64,000 bases of DNA from Gnetum montanum (taxonomy: Eukaryota > Streptophyta > Gnetopsida > Gnetales > Gnetaceae): the NCBI GenBank assembly GCA_015680685.1, contig MNCI01009417.1:618168-682167 (forward strand). Reading direction: 5' to 3'. Of this stretch, positions 34,571 to 46,255 are shown piece by piece; position 1 is the first letter of the stretch, and the number at the start of each line of letters is the position of its first letter. The position numbers and the translations under genes are program-made. The notes under the pieces are model-generated. The model had not been told where the DNA came from. It was given only the letters and a program-made list of their open reading frames with translations, and searched no databases.

Positions 34571-36120
34571 TGTAACGATGAAAAATGTCGGCAGCTGAAA
34601 TACCAAACAAAATCTGTGTACACAGTCTTAACCATGGATCCGTGCGAGGGCTGTGCTAGAGAAAACGAATCCACAGTGCCTTAAACAGTCTTGTTGATCA
34701 GACAGGGACTTACTAAATCAATAAATCGACAAAGATTATAGGCGTTTCGTGGAATAATCTGATTCGATAAATCACGAGAGAGGAAAATGATGTAAATAAA
34801 TTGCAATAATGACAACGTTAACGCGACAAAGGGAATCGGATCTAAGAGAAATGTGTGATTTCAAGATATATACTTTGACCCGAAAGGAAAGAGTATTTTG
34901 TATACAAAGTTACAATGGGAAGACTCCGATTATCTTGTGTGAAACATACACAAAATAATAAGAAAATTGTTTAACAAGGAGTGCAGAATGGAGCTCGGTC
35001 TATCTTATAAGCCAAAGACAGAGTGCAAGGAAGGTCAAGCTAGGATGCCTATCAACCAACTGTGTCTGGCCAATAGATCCTGCTAACCGCACCAGATGAT
35101 CTCTCGATCTTTGATCTGTCTTCTTCACTTTGGATAGTCTCTGCTCAAAACTGCCAAGGATCATCGATGGGAGAACTGTATTTTCGCCAAAGGGTGTGAT
35201 CGCTCCTGTTGCCAAATGCTCGAAAAATTGTTTCTGCTCAAAGATGATAATTGTCGAAAGTTGAAGATGTTAACTGCTGCTCTCTCTCCCAAAATATGCC
35301 CATGAAGTCTCTCTCAAAAAAGTATTTTTTTTTCTTTTCTTCACCAACTGAGGTATTTATAATATGCAGAAAAGGCGTATTGCACGTATTTATAGTATGA
35401 AGTCAACACTTTGCTGAAGCTGCTTCATGATTACGCACAAATACACTTATCAGCGTATTGCGCATATGGATAGCAAATGCGTAACTGCTTTAGCCGACTT
35501 TACGTTGTATTACCTTTGTTTACGCTATGTTGCGTGGCAGAGCATAACAAAGTATGGAAATAGTGAGTCAAGCTGTTTTACGATCATTTACACAGCAAAG
35601 CGTAGTGAAGCATAAAACACAATCAAATCGGTGATAAATTACGCTGACGTACGCTGCGTAGCGTAATGAGTGTAAGGCGATCAATGTGCAAAAAAGAAAG
35701 GGGCCGATCTGTCGCACTTCCCTTGGACTTTCCTTTTGACCTTTTTGAAGCTCATTACGCTGCCGTGCATAACAGAGCGTAAACATGACCCTGGACAAAA
35801 GACTTAGCAGGATATGCGAGAAGTCGCATATTACGCTGCTCAGGCCTTAAACTTCACCAAATTCATCGAAGCAAGTCACCTTCTGATGTCAGACTATGTT
35901 AAGCAGAATTACACCATGTGCCATTACGCTATGTTGCATAGTGTAGCGTAAAGATAGAAAACATAGTAAAAATTGGGATTTGTAAGGAAGTTGGAGACTT
36001 GATGCCAAGCATCATTTCGCCTTGCTTTGCCTTGTTCTACCTTCCGAAATTCTGTCACGAACTTTTGCCTGAATTGTGAATCTTCACCTAAGGCCGATTC
36101 ACAATTTTCACGGTGTTTCA
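34571..36120 (-). repeat. Element B 5' LTR
   Basis: TG...CA ended, 1550 bp, with TATA box at 35354-35361 and GCGTAA-rich segments (35440-35800). It is flanked by ATGGT at 36121-36125. It lacks about 64 bp relative to 18892-20505. Confidence 0.95.
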
Positions 36121-36638
36121 ATGGTCTCTCCCATAAAAGGGTGGAATAATGGGTTCGTGTAAGTATGCAAACTGAGGATGTGGTACAACTTTCCATGTTC
36201 GAATTGGGCCATGAAATTGTCTTCCTCATCTTCTTTTTGAGGCTCTATGGGGGGTTGGCGTGAGGTTTGGTTCCTTGCCATGAGGAGTTGGGATATGAGT
36301 TCATGGTGGGACTCAGAGAGGGGAATTATGTCATATGCCAAAGGGATAAAGTCATGGCCTCCCTTATAGATGAGCTTGTAATGTTGTTTTGCTTTCATTT
36401 TCATGCGATCGATGGGCAGGTTAGCTTGGATTTTAACACAAATAAAGTTATATTGTTTAGGTGTTAGGATGGTGAATGTGGGGTCTCTACTTTGCAATCT
36501 TAGTGATCGATGAGGTGGCCCCTAAGGGTTCATTTTAGCAAGGGCTACTATGGACCCGACGGCTGTGAAGGGACTCGAGACTATGGTACCAAAGTCGAAG
36601 GTGGGCAAGGCGGTGGTGTTGGTGTATGCAAGGTCCAT
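36121..36638 (-). pseudogene. Element A gag, N-terminal part
   Basis: It begins MDLAYTNTTALPTFDFG at 36638 and continues to LQSRDPTFTILTPKQYNFICVKIQANLPIDRMKMKAKQ and ...YHILSLHTYTNPLFHPFMGE, where element B interrupts it. It resumes at 18891. A stop (KMNP-stop) lies at about 36522. Confidence 0.85.
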
Positions 36639-37392
36639 TATGAGTGTATGAGGATAGTGTATGGGAGAAAATGTAGCGTACGATAAAAATGAGCAATGTA
36701 TAGTAAAGACAAGCAGTGTATGAGAGATAACAAGGAGCATACAAGGGAGTACAGCATATGGAGGATTGCAGTGTGGCTAATGTGTGGCATACAGCATACA
36801 GATGCTAAGTGTGAAGTGCAACGTATCAGCATTTGGGAGGTGAGTCTAGCGTACAACGTGTCTACGTTGGAAAATGTAGTGTGTGCATGCTGAGGTTAAC
36901 TATAGGTAGCATATGGATGCTGAGGGTGATGAACACAGCGTGTGGCCAAGNATGTATGCTAGGCGTCGGGCGTATACGCTGGGCGTAGACACTGGCGCAA
37001 CACTTGGNCAGTCAAGAATTTAAAGTGTAGTGTCTAGAACTAGGGTACACGTGCAGACACTGGATATAGCGTCTGGGACCGAGGAACAGAGTCTTGGACA
37101 TTGGATACAGCATCTAGAAGCTAGGGCTTGAGTGTTGGACGCTGTCAGTTAAGCAACCACGTGTTTAGCAGGCCAAAATGGAATCCGGATGCTGAGGGCA
37201 GCATCTAAGGGAGAGTACCAAGTACAAGATGCTGTGAACAGCGTCTGAGAAGGGAGAGAAGGATGCTAGATAACAAGTTACGAGGGGATGTTGTTCGGGA
37301 TTAAAATCTCATGACCTACATGATCCACCGCTCGATACTAGCAGATGTTCCTCATTGTTAAAATTTTGTGGTGTTTTCATTAGGCTGCATGG
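36639..37392 (-). other. Element A leader between LTR and gag (part)
   Basis: Repetitive leader with words such as GCGTCT, GGATGCTGAGGG and GTGTATGAG, and no coding. It contains a 56-bp segment flanked by Ns (36952-37007) that is foreign to it. Near its right end is AAATTTTGTGGTGTTTTCA, the same as the A-type LTR terminus. It continues at 54751 after element C. Confidence 0.6.
36952..37007 (-). repeat. Exact 56-bp inverted copy of element C LTR, bounded by N on both sides
   Basis: 36952-37007 is the exact reverse complement of 37527-37582 in C's 5' LTR. Single Ns stand at 36951 and 37008. Everything around it is old diverged A leader. It is more likely an assembly patch than biology. Confidence 0.85.
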
Positions 37393-37397
37393 ATTCT
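37393..37397. other. Target site duplication (ATTCT), left side of element C
   Basis: ATTCT precedes LTR start TGAAACACCA and recurs at 54746-54750 after LTR end GGTACA. Confidence 0.9.
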
Positions 37398-38567
37398 TGA
37401 AACACCACAAAAATTTCGAGTTTGGCACTTGTCCAGCAAGAAGCAAGTCCCCGTGACCCTCAGATAACTTTGGCTATGTTTGAAGTCACACATGGCAATT
37501 TTGAGGATCGAAACACTTGGTTTTTACCAAGTGTTGCGCCAGTGTCTACGCCCAGCGTATACGCCCGACGCCTAGCATACATGCCTCACATGTACACTCA
37601 GCAGGTGCAATAGGAGCAAGAATTGAAGCAAGTCGGCGGCCAACATTCATCAGCGTATACGCCCAGCGTATATGCCAGCGTCCATTAGCGTATACGCCAG
37701 CGTCCATCAGCGTATACGCCCAGCGTCCACCAAAGTTCACACGCCTAGCAAGTCTAGCATATTCGCCCAGCATATACGCTGGCCTGATGTAGCATATACG
37801 CCCAGCGTATACCATATTTCTAAATTGTACGCACCCGGTCGACACGCCACGTGTCTCCCAACCCGATTTTCCCAGTAAAAGCCCACCTATAAAAGCCCAG
37901 TTTTTCGCATTTTCAAGGTCGATAAAAATTTACCAGAGTAGACCCAGAGCAATTACGCTGAAAACCAGAGCCTGAAATCCTCTACGCTGGAAGTCCTGTA
38001 CGCCGAGCACAGTCTCTACGCTCCGCCTACTGTGCGAACCAGCCGCTTCCCTGCACCCACCGGGGCTTTACGTCCGCCTTGTGTTCAGCCACAACTGCGT
38101 TAGACCGGTGCACCACATTTCCACTCCATAATACAGTTTACAGTTTACGCTGTGTTCATGCTGCTTCTGCTTACAAGAGTTTACATTTACGCTGTCTACG
38201 CCCTGTTTACACTGTTTACGCTGTACACGCCTTGTTTAAGCTTTACGCTGTCTATGCCCTGTTTACACTGTTTACGCTGCATACGCCTTGTTTACGCTGT
38301 TACACTGTCTACATTTTGTCCGCGCCTTGCTTACACTGTTCGCTCCATTTTACGCCCGTTACACGGTTTACGCATAACCCAGCGTATAACACTTCGGTGA
38401 TGCTCGGGGAAATCCTTGTCTGATCCGCGTGCGGACCACCCAAGGTACCCTACCTTCGTACATTCCAGCTCGCCCTCAGGCGAAGGTAGGGTCATCTGTG
38501 CTCGTCCTACGATCCCGCGGTCTCTGTTTTTCCTTCCAGCCGGGGACCGACGATTTCAGGCAGTACA
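37398..38567 (+). repeat. Element C 5' LTR
   Basis: 1170 bp. U3 is packed with AGCGTATACGCCCAGCG-type words (37540-37815), including the palindrome GCGTATACGC at 37555 and 37653. TATA box at 37888-37895. Past it come many TTTACGCTGT units (38150-38360). It ends CAGTACA. Confidence 0.95.
37888..37895 (+). promoter_or_regulatory. TATA box of element C 5' LTR
   Basis: TATAAAAG after CCCACC. The 3' LTR has TATAAAAA at 54014-54021. Confidence 0.7.
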
Positions 38568-38572
38568 GAAAT

Positions 38573-38590
38573 TGGTGCTAGAAGGAGGGC
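38573..38590 (+). other. Primer binding site of element C
   Basis: TGGTGCTAGAAGGAGGGC starts five bases after the LTR. It is homologous to the B and A sites and differs at what was probably a CpG. Confidence 0.75.
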
Positions 38591-38950
38591 TTGAACCTCC
38601 GCTTAAACAAATTGACTGTACACTTCTTAGCATCTATGCTCATCAGCGTTTTCGCTGCCCTGTTTAAACCCCCGACTCTTAGCATCTACGCTGTCAACCT
38701 TCTAGCGTCTACACTGCACACGTGCCCTAGTATCTACGTTGCCTAACTTACACCAGCGTCTATGCTGCACGCTTATGCCAGCGTCTACGCTGCACACTTA
38801 GCGTCTACGCTGCCCGCAGACCAGCGTCTACGCTGCACATTTAGCGTCTACACTGCCCGCAGACCAGTGTCTATGCTGCACGTTTACGCTGTAGAGTCGT
38901 CTACGCCGGCCACATACACTCAAACAGTTTTACATACGCAATCTATCATC
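38591..38950 (+). other. Element C leader with GCGTCTACGCTGC array
   Basis: Repeated AGCGTCTACGCTGCACAC-like units between 38640 and 38900. Short open frames here follow the repeat and are not credible genes. The gag ATG follows at 38951. Confidence 0.7.
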
Positions 38951-39163
38951 ATGAATCCCGTAAATACCACTACTGCCACTACCCAGGACATTAACATCTC
39001 AGACACCGTGGCTGCCCAGCAGTCTGTCACACCACATTTGGGAGGGCAATCCACAATGGGGCCTCGTCGATCTTTGAAGTTACAAGGGAGAGATCCAGCC
39101 GCTAACGTTATAACCTAAGACGAGTATAACTTTATCTGCATTAAGATACAAGCCGGCCTGGCA

Positions 39164-40783
39164 GTGGATCGGGCTGAGATCGAAGTAAAGAGACAATTCA
39201 AACTTTTTTACAGGGGAGGACACAAGTTCATCCCTTCCCCATACGACATAATCCCCATTCCAGAACAATTCTCGGAGCTCTTTACTCAGCTCCTTCTGCA
39301 CAAGAGCCAGTCATTGGACCAACCCGCGCTAGAGCCTCAGCCAGAGGAAGAAGATGAGTTCGCTGCCCAATCTGAGCAGGGAGACTCATACCACACCTTG
39401 AGCCCCCAAGCACAGATGAACCCCATTTTCCATCCCGGGACAGGGGAAGTCTTGCCCGTACAACGCCCTAGATTCGCCCAAGTTCAGATGCCACCACTGG
39501 AAACGCCAGCACTCGTACACATTCCGCTCCCGAGCGATCCCCAACCACACACCTTCCCTCTAACAGTTACCCCTAATGCAGCTGCGGGCCCATCCTCACA
39601 AGCACCGCCTCCTCATGATGGCATGGGACCAACGTTCCCACCTCGCGTGATTGGGATGCCGCATGTGATCCCCACGTCTACATCAGCTCACTTCATATCC
39701 CATATCCAGACGCATATAGCTCCCCAAGCAGCCCCAGCCCAACAAGGAGTCCCCGCATACAACGTAGCGGGACAATGGCCAGCAAGGGGGGCATCATCAT
39801 ATCAAATTCCCCATCACCACGTCCCGCCCCACGCAATCCCCCTGATCAATGCTCCTCAAGCACAGCCCCAGCTGCAGCAACAACAACAACCACGACATTT
39901 TCCTTTTAACATCTCAGCCTTAGCACCGCCCACCGTTAACTACCCACAGGCACAACCGCCGATCACCCAACCTTCGGCTTTTCAACCTGTGACCCAACAA
40001 TCTAGCTGGTATGCAGCCCCGCACCCCCAGCCTGTGGCTTCGCCGAGCGCCCAAGATTGGGAAGATGCTAAAAAATTGATGCAGGAATTAACAGATGAGG
40101 TAAAGCGCCTCAAAACCGTCGCTGATGGAGAGCTGAAAGTAGTAGACTTCTACAATGATGACCCTATCAGCTCCTCTATCCCGCCATTAACTTTGCCCAA
40201 CGGTGTCCCCCTTCCAACGTTGACTAAGTATAACGGGGAGACAGACCACAACGCCCACCTCATCACGTTCAGATTAGAGTGCGCACTCCTTCAGGCATGG
40301 CCCCACTCCATACTACGAATATTTCCCATATCCCTCGCGGGAAGTGCACTCGACTGGTACCGAGCCTTGCCCAGGAATTCCATCCTTTCCCTAGACGATC
40401 TTCTACGCCAGTTTGTGACCAGGTTCAAGTATAACTTCAAACCCGAAGCAACACTGGACAGCCTCATGCAGATCAAGCAAGCGCCGCTCGAACCAGTGCA
40501 GAAGTTCATCCAGAGATGGAGCGCAGCTCTCAACGAGTTGCACGACCCAATCTCTCCAACATATCTGCTCATGATACTGAAAGGGTTTGTTAATGACTTC
40601 TTCAAGTCCAAACTGTATTACCTCAATGTGCACGATCTGAATCAAGCATTTGAGCAAATCAAAAACATAGAGGAAGTTGCTCAAAACAGCAACGACCCTG
40701 CTTACCTAGCCTTCAGAAACCAACACACTAAGAAAGACAAAGAAAAGGCCAAGGCGATTATAGCAGCGATAGCGGGGGCATAG
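39164..40783 (+). pseudogene. Element C gag matrix/capsid block (open)
   Basis: A 539-codon open block containing the acidic EEEDEFAAQSEQ segment, a long Pro/Gln/Ala linker and the capsid-like Retrotrans_gag core. It is the longest open frame in the window. It is part of the gag-protease polyprotein, since the ATG and the knuckle lie in the same frame outside it. Confidence 0.85.
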
Positions 40784-41800
40784 CAAACAAACACCACACA
40801 TTAATACAAACCACCCGTTCCCCCCACTAACTACTATCAGCCCGCTCCCACAACAGCCCCGGAGTCGTCATCACAAAACCTGACGAACCGTATGCGTAAC
40901 TTCGAGAGGAAGGAACCCTCTCAGTACACGCCTTTACTGATGAAACCATCCCAGCTCTTTGATCAACTCTTAAAAGCTAGATTGATGCAACACAAGCAAT
41001 TGTCCCCAGCGGCTATCCAAAGACATGACCGGTTCAGTCAACTTGTACAGAACCCAAGCTTGGCAATGCCGGATGAGCCGCCCGTGCCCAAAGGATTCAG
41101 GATGGATCACTTCTGCGACTATCACCAACGTAGCGGGCATGGAATGGATTACTGCTTCACCCTGAAGCAGGACATCCAGAGGATGATTGATGATGGCAAG
41201 ATCACCTTCGATGGGGCTAACCCCGTCCAACCGCAGAACCAGACCATGGGGGTGTATAAAGACCCCCTGAATGCTAAAGAGACACCATACGTAATTACCT
41301 CAATCTATTGTGATGATGACTCCAGCACACCCCGCATCAACACCATCCATCCTGAAAACAAACAAGAAACATCTAACAAACCATTCATGATTCAGATCCC
41401 TTCCGCTAACTCTACACCTCAATCACCCCACGCCTCACAACGGCCATTCGTAGTCCGAGTGCCCCCCATCATACCCACCTCTAACGTCATGATGCGTCAA
41501 CAACCATACGTAGTACGCATCCCTCTGGCTAACCCCACAGGTAGACCAACCCCTCACGCTCAGCCTACCCCTTTCGTAGTTCGAGTACCACCTGCAGTTG
41601 CAACGACAGAGGCCCAGCCTCCACCAAGACCAACCCCGTACATCGTCAGGCTACCGGTGCAAACTCTGGCCCAATCGTACACTTAGCCCTACCCTGCTCC
41701 CTATGTTGTAAAGGTTCCTAGGCAATCCCAGACTTCGAGGTCAACTCCACCTCCGCGTGACACACGAGAACGCCTGGCAGATAGGCTTACGCGAGAACGC

Positions 41801-43042
41801 TTGGAGAAAGAGCGCCAACGGCTAGCTCTGGGGGCACCTAAGCCCACTCCCCTAAACTCTGTACCCATGTCATCATCTAACGATCAACCAAGCGTAGGCA
41901 ATGAAGGTGAGTCATCTAAAAGACACGAATCATCTAAAGCGATAGCTCCGGAAACTGAAAAGTCAACAAAACAAGAGATAAAATTGTTGGGTCCGATGGA
42001 TCCAGTCAACACCGATAGAAACACCCCCAACAATGAAAACTTTGCAGCCTCCTTGACACAAGTCACACAAGCATTAAAGCAAAAGAACACTTCACTGAGC
42101 TTGTATGATTTAGTCCTAACATCTCAAACGCATCGGGAAGCTCTAGTACGCATGTTAACGTTAATCCCGGTAAGCGAGGACTTACCCCCAAACGAACCCT
42201 CCATCCATGCGGTGATGTTTTCACCTCGCGGGATTACTCCTAAGCCACTAAGTTTTCATGATGACAACATCAAGGTGGATAAGAAAACGGGGGAGGTAAC
42301 AACAGCCCCCATGTTTATAACAATCTGTATAAATCGGTTTAAAATACATAGGGTCCATGTAGATGATGGAGCTGCGACAAACGTTGTGCCGTACCACATC
42401 ATTGAACAACTAGGACTTACTGAACTACTTAAACCAACCACGACTACATGTTTAAGGTCATTCAGTGGGTCACGCGTAATGGTGAAAGGTACAATAACCT
42501 TAAACTTCATAGCGGGAGATCAATTCCCAACATCTGCCGATTTCCTAGTGGTGGATGAGATGCCGGGGTTCAACCTAATACTGGGAAGACCTTGGTTAGC
42601 CCAACTGAGAGCTGTCTCCTCGCCTATACATCAAGAAATTCACCTGCCTTATGAAGGTGGAGAAATCGTCATACGCGGTGAAGCAGCTACTCCCATTATC
42701 TCGTCGCATATGGACATGGACCAAGGCTCGGAAGTCGAACTTGAAAAACCTAGACAAAATAACGAGAATCCGCAACCATCGGTAAGCAGTAAATCTTCCG
42801 ACATGGAACAAAAGCCTCCTCAAACAGAAACGCCTGTACCTCCTCAAGTAGAAGCTAATATAGAGCTCCCTACGGACACTAAAATATCTGAAAACACTAA
42901 CACAAAAGACATTCCATCAGAAGTCCCTTGGGCCGAATTACCGTTTAATGTAGTCAGTGAAGGGGACGTTGAATACCGGATCATACCTGTTGAAACATCG
43001 TCTAACATTAAAACGAAAAAAATCAAAAAATTACTGAAATGA
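41801..43042 (+). pseudogene. Element C aspartic protease block (open)
   Basis: A 413-codon open block. Protease motifs: HRVHVDDGAATNVVPYHII (active site 42359-42373 reads DDGA), GTITLNFIAGDQF, MPGFNLILGRPWLAQLRAVSS and PYEGGEIVIRGE. The C-terminal extension PWAELPFNVVSEGDVEYRI is shared with A. A donor-like GTAAGC at 42782 lies after the protease fold and could start the sense intron. Confidence 0.85.
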
Positions 43043-43490
43043 TACTATCACTCCTAGTCCGAAATGATGTTAAACTACAAAAAGTCCGAAATGACGTTAA
43101 ACTACAAAAAGTCCGAAATGACGTTAAACTACAAAAAGTCCGAAATGACACTAAACTACGATAAAACAGGAAAATAATTAAATGCCACTCCCAGTTCGAA
43201 ATGACATTAAACTATTATATCCGCAATGACACAAAACTAGCCACGATCAGCGACAATTGGTTGACCGAAAAATCTATCCACGTCCTCCAAAACATTTCCT
43301 GATTACGCATGGGGCCCGAAATGGCCATAAACTACACAGAGGGCCCGAAATGCCCATAAACTACGCAGAGGGCCTGAAATGGCCATAAACTACGCAAAGG
43401 GCCCGAAATGGCCATAAACTACGCAAAGGACCCAAAATGGCCATAAACTACGCAAAGGGCCCGAAATGGCCATAAACTAGTACATGCTTT
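43038..43490. repeat. AGTTTA minisatellite, downstream copy, element C
   Basis: Two sub-arrays on plus: GTCCGAAATGACGTTAAACT units (43069-43160), and GGCCCGAAATGGCCATAAACT-type units with spacers of about 31 bp (43310-43490). Reverse-complemented, both carry AGTTTAnnGnCnTTTCGGnC, the same core and orientation relative to the element as in A and B. Confidence 0.9.
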
Positions 43491-43914
43491 TCGCTTCACT
43501 TTTATAATCACATTTCAGTAATACACTTAAAATAGAAAATAAACCAAAATATGTTTACATTTCTATATCATGTTAAACTCAAAATCAACAAAAAAATATA
43601 TATATAATTATTACATACAATCAACCGTTTCTATTCATTCCACAATCTTAAAATTACAGTTCCAGTATAAATCTGAGTCGAAAAACAACAAAAAATAAAG
43701 GGGGCTAAAATGCTAAACATCTGGGACATGACGATCATCCCCTTTGGATCCGCCAGCATCAAAGGCCCCTGCTCCACTGGGGCCAGCCCCTCCAGTTTCA
43801 TCGCCACCTTCATCCTGAAAAGACCAAAAAAGAAATAACCAACACAAGAATAAGCGAATGTCAAAATTTCAAATATTATTCAATCAACTAACTTCATAAA
43901 GATGAAATGCTTAC

Positions 43915-44694
43915 CATCGAAGATCCCCCCAAGCTGAATTCCAGTCGCCGCAGGATTTCCTCTTCAGAAACACTTGCCCAATCTGTCCCGTCGAGGCCCA
44001 AATCAACATCTGCCAGGGCCTTTCCCTTGTCAACATCCGACCAGGTAGGACATTTCAAAGGGAACTCCCCCACTGACACCTCCCCGGAAGCGGTTGTTAT
44101 CTGCCATTTAGGGGATTCCATCTCTACAATGGTGTTCTGAGCAAATGTGTCAGAGGCAGAGCGCAGACCAAGGCCTTCCACAAATATTTCCAACTGTTGC
44201 TTCTCAATAGACACTTCTTTTAGCGACTTCTTATACTGGTACTTGTGGTTCTTTTCATCTTGCCCCCATTTGCGTACTTTGGAGGCGAAAGCCTTCCAAT
44301 CTTGGCATTTGATATTCAGCAATTCAATTTGGGCCTTGCGCTCCCCTAGTCTTTGTATCAATCCTGCGTGACGATGAAGTAAGTTCCAATACCTCGTATA
44401 CGTGACCTTGGAGGTCCGCCAAGAGCGATCATTGTTTAATCTGGCTGCGACGAATTCGTACCGGGCCTTTAGATCGTCACGTTCCACCGTCAGTTCAGAA
44501 ACCTCTTTCTCTTTCGCCTGAATCTGGAGCCACAATTGTGGATCACCTACACGTCCATACTGCTTTAGCATTGTGAACAAAGCCCTCTGCTACCTCTTCG
44601 TAAACGGGTCTGGGCACTTGCTCAATTTCTAGGGAAAGTGTGGGCAAGCTCTCTATGGTCACAGTCTCAGACGGATCCCACCTCAGTTGGGCAC
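43915..44694 (-). pseudogene. Antisense gene exon 7, element C: coiled-coil-like segment
   Basis: It starts GAQLRWDPSETVTI. After a TGA and one-base shift near 44570 it is open for 220 codons (LWLQIQAKEKEVSELTVERD...). Charged heptad-like stretches suggest a coiled coil, and RYWNLLHRHAGLIQRLGERKAQIELL matches A's RYWAGLNSKVQAIWDLAEQ. It ends SEEEILRRLEFSLGGSS. Confidence 0.7.
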
Positions 44695-44781
44695 CTATCC
44701 ATAGGGAAAAGACAAATGTTAGAACACACAAAATCGGGAATCAAACTCTAATATAGTAAGGATCTTTGGATGTTCCCATAC

Positions 44782-44961
44782 CTATCTCAGGATGGATCCC
44801 TTCGATCCGCTCAACGACCTCCTCGGCCACGCCAACTATGAAATCCCTTTTACTTGGCATTTCTATCCAAGTAAAAGGTCCATCAGGGCGCGACGTGCTG
44901 ACCTTTGGCAGCACTTCAGGGGGAATCTCTGGCTCCTTCTCAGGGATGGTCTCGCTCTCCT
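44782..44961 (-). CDS. Antisense gene exon 5/6, element C
   Basis: Open, 180 nt. EESETIPEKEPEIPPEV is followed by MPSKRDFIVGVAEEVVERIEGIHPEI. The second half matches B exon 6 (FMEGVVSDMIERLKHVDP) and A exon 6, so B and A have an extra intron or C has lost one here. Confidence 0.6.
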
Positions 44962-45124
44962 CTGAGTCAAATGAAAAATCCACAATGAGATAAAAATATA
45001 TTAGGCTACNGCAAATCATGTCTCTTAACTTCTCAACACAAAACAGATGAAGTTAGTTGCATACAACCATTAATCATTAAAACTATCTACAAGATAAGCG
45101 AAGTAAAGAAAATGAGAGGTTTAC

Positions 45125-46165
45125 CAGGTATTTTAAACCGAATTCGCTTTACTTCGGGCAGTTCAATTTCGCTAGTCTCCTCAATTGTGCGGTCACGCTT
45201 CGCCAACTTCGATTTGGCTTTGCCTATTGTGTCCTTGACTACCTGCTCCACCTTTTTGGCAGTGTAGGATACTTCGTCCGGTTCCAACCCTACACTATCG
45301 CGCGTATGGAGTGAGGCGCCAGACGATCCACCCGTAGTGAACGTAAGGGACTCATCAATCCCCTCGGGGACGTCTTGGAACTTAGTCATGTCGAATAGGT
45401 GGTTTACCCAGGGGCGAGATAACTGATTCCTATCGCGCAAAACATATCTGTCCTCCCCACGAACCACTAAAAATTCAGCCAAACGATGAACATAACCGAC
45501 AAAAAAGGCAAAGGTGAAATGGCACTGAGCGTCTATGTTCGAACGTAGCCGCACTATCTCTTTAGTCATGCCCGATAATAAGAATTCAGCCCAATTGTAG
45601 CGCATGCCAGCCGCTAGAACAGTACGCACGACTCGCACTGCTTCAACCCCGAGACTCTTAACCTGCGATAGAGTCTTCGGAAATAAACATGCCCGAAATA
45701 AGGGGTAGAGCTCGTTAACTTCGTCAACTTTCATCCTCCCCTGCATTGGAAATCCTTTGGCGCCCTTCGTCACCCCTAACCAATCCTCTAAAGCGCGGAT
45801 CGTGTGAATTTCTTTGTGTGTCCTATCTAAAAAAATATTTACACCACCTGTAGGCACGCCAAACAAATCCACAAAAAATTGGGGTGATAATTCAAAAATT
45901 ATTTTAACGCGCTTAATACGAGCGCTATAGCGAGAAACAGATCTATCAAACGAATCCACGATCCCGATCATCTCCGCTATAGACACGTTCAGGCTAGGGG
46001 CCACGAAAAGCACCATGATGCCGGCATGTTCTAAACAAGTAATAATAGATGGCGGGGCTTTTACCCGTAACCACTTCTGGGCGGCAACGGTTTCATCGAA
46101 TTTCATGGAGAGAGTCGCTTCAGTCCGCCCGGTTACAACAGAATTCCCGCCAGAGTTAGTGCCAG
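45125..46165 (-). CDS. Antisense gene exon 4, element C: 'plant transposon protein'-like domain (open)
   Basis: 1041 nt, fully open and the best copy. It shows IIFELSPQFFVDLFGVPTGG, LEDWLGVTKGAKGFPMQ, ELYPLFRACLFPKTLSQV, AAGMRYNWAEFLLSGMTKEIVRLRS, CHFTFAFFVGYVHRLAEFLV, LSRPWVNHLFD and VPEGIDES, then a basic Lys-rich tail (KAKSKLAKRDR) that may be a nuclear signal. The block order resembles the plant 'putative transposon protein' domain. That assignment needs a profile search. Confidence 0.7.
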
Positions 46166-46255
46166 CTGTAGAGACAAATCCAACACCCTCATATTAGTTT
46201 AACACTTGGCGATGGAACAAACACATCACGACATCTAGAAAGCATTGCCACTTAC

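Larger units (their letters stand above)
18892..36120 (-). mobile_element. Element B: complete 17.2-kb Tat-like Ty3/gypsy retrotransposon
   Basis: LTRs of 1614 bp (18892-20505) and 1550 bp (34571-36120) begin TG and end CA and are flanked by perfect 5-bp repeats. The internal order on the minus strand is primer site (34564-34547), gag-protease (34320-30530), minisatellite, antisense gene (26114-29889 plus), acceptor (25626), pol (25625-22157), minisatellite and polypurine tract. It is nested in A's gag. All reading frames have stops, but its integrase keeps the full D-D-E set. Confidence 0.95.
38951..43042 (+). pseudogene. Element C gag-protease, one frame of 1363 codons with four stops
   Basis: ATG at 38951 (MNPVNTTTATTQD). 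The whole stretch keeps one frame, interrupted only by stops at 39116, 40781, 40802 and 41684. Order: N-terminal gag with DEYNFICIKIQAGLAVDRAEIE, Pro/Gln-rich linker, Retrotrans_gag core (40200-40680: GSALDWYRALP, FVTRFKYNF, FIQRWSAALNELHDP), Cys-His knuckle HFCDYHQRSGHGMDYCFTL (pattern C-x2-H-x4-H-x4-C), a repeated PFVVRVPP-type linker, and protease. The frame ends KKIKKLLK, a tail shared with A. Confidence 0.92.

Noticed and set aside
37517-37845. Open frames in element C LTR (and 53585-54018, 38079-38423)
   Set aside because: They follow the GCGTATACGC or TTTACGC repeats on both strands, have no conserved protein and lie in LTRs.
43038-43490. CRISPR-like array
   Set aside because: Units are direct repeats without unique spacers, in a eukaryotic retrotransposon; they are a minisatellite.
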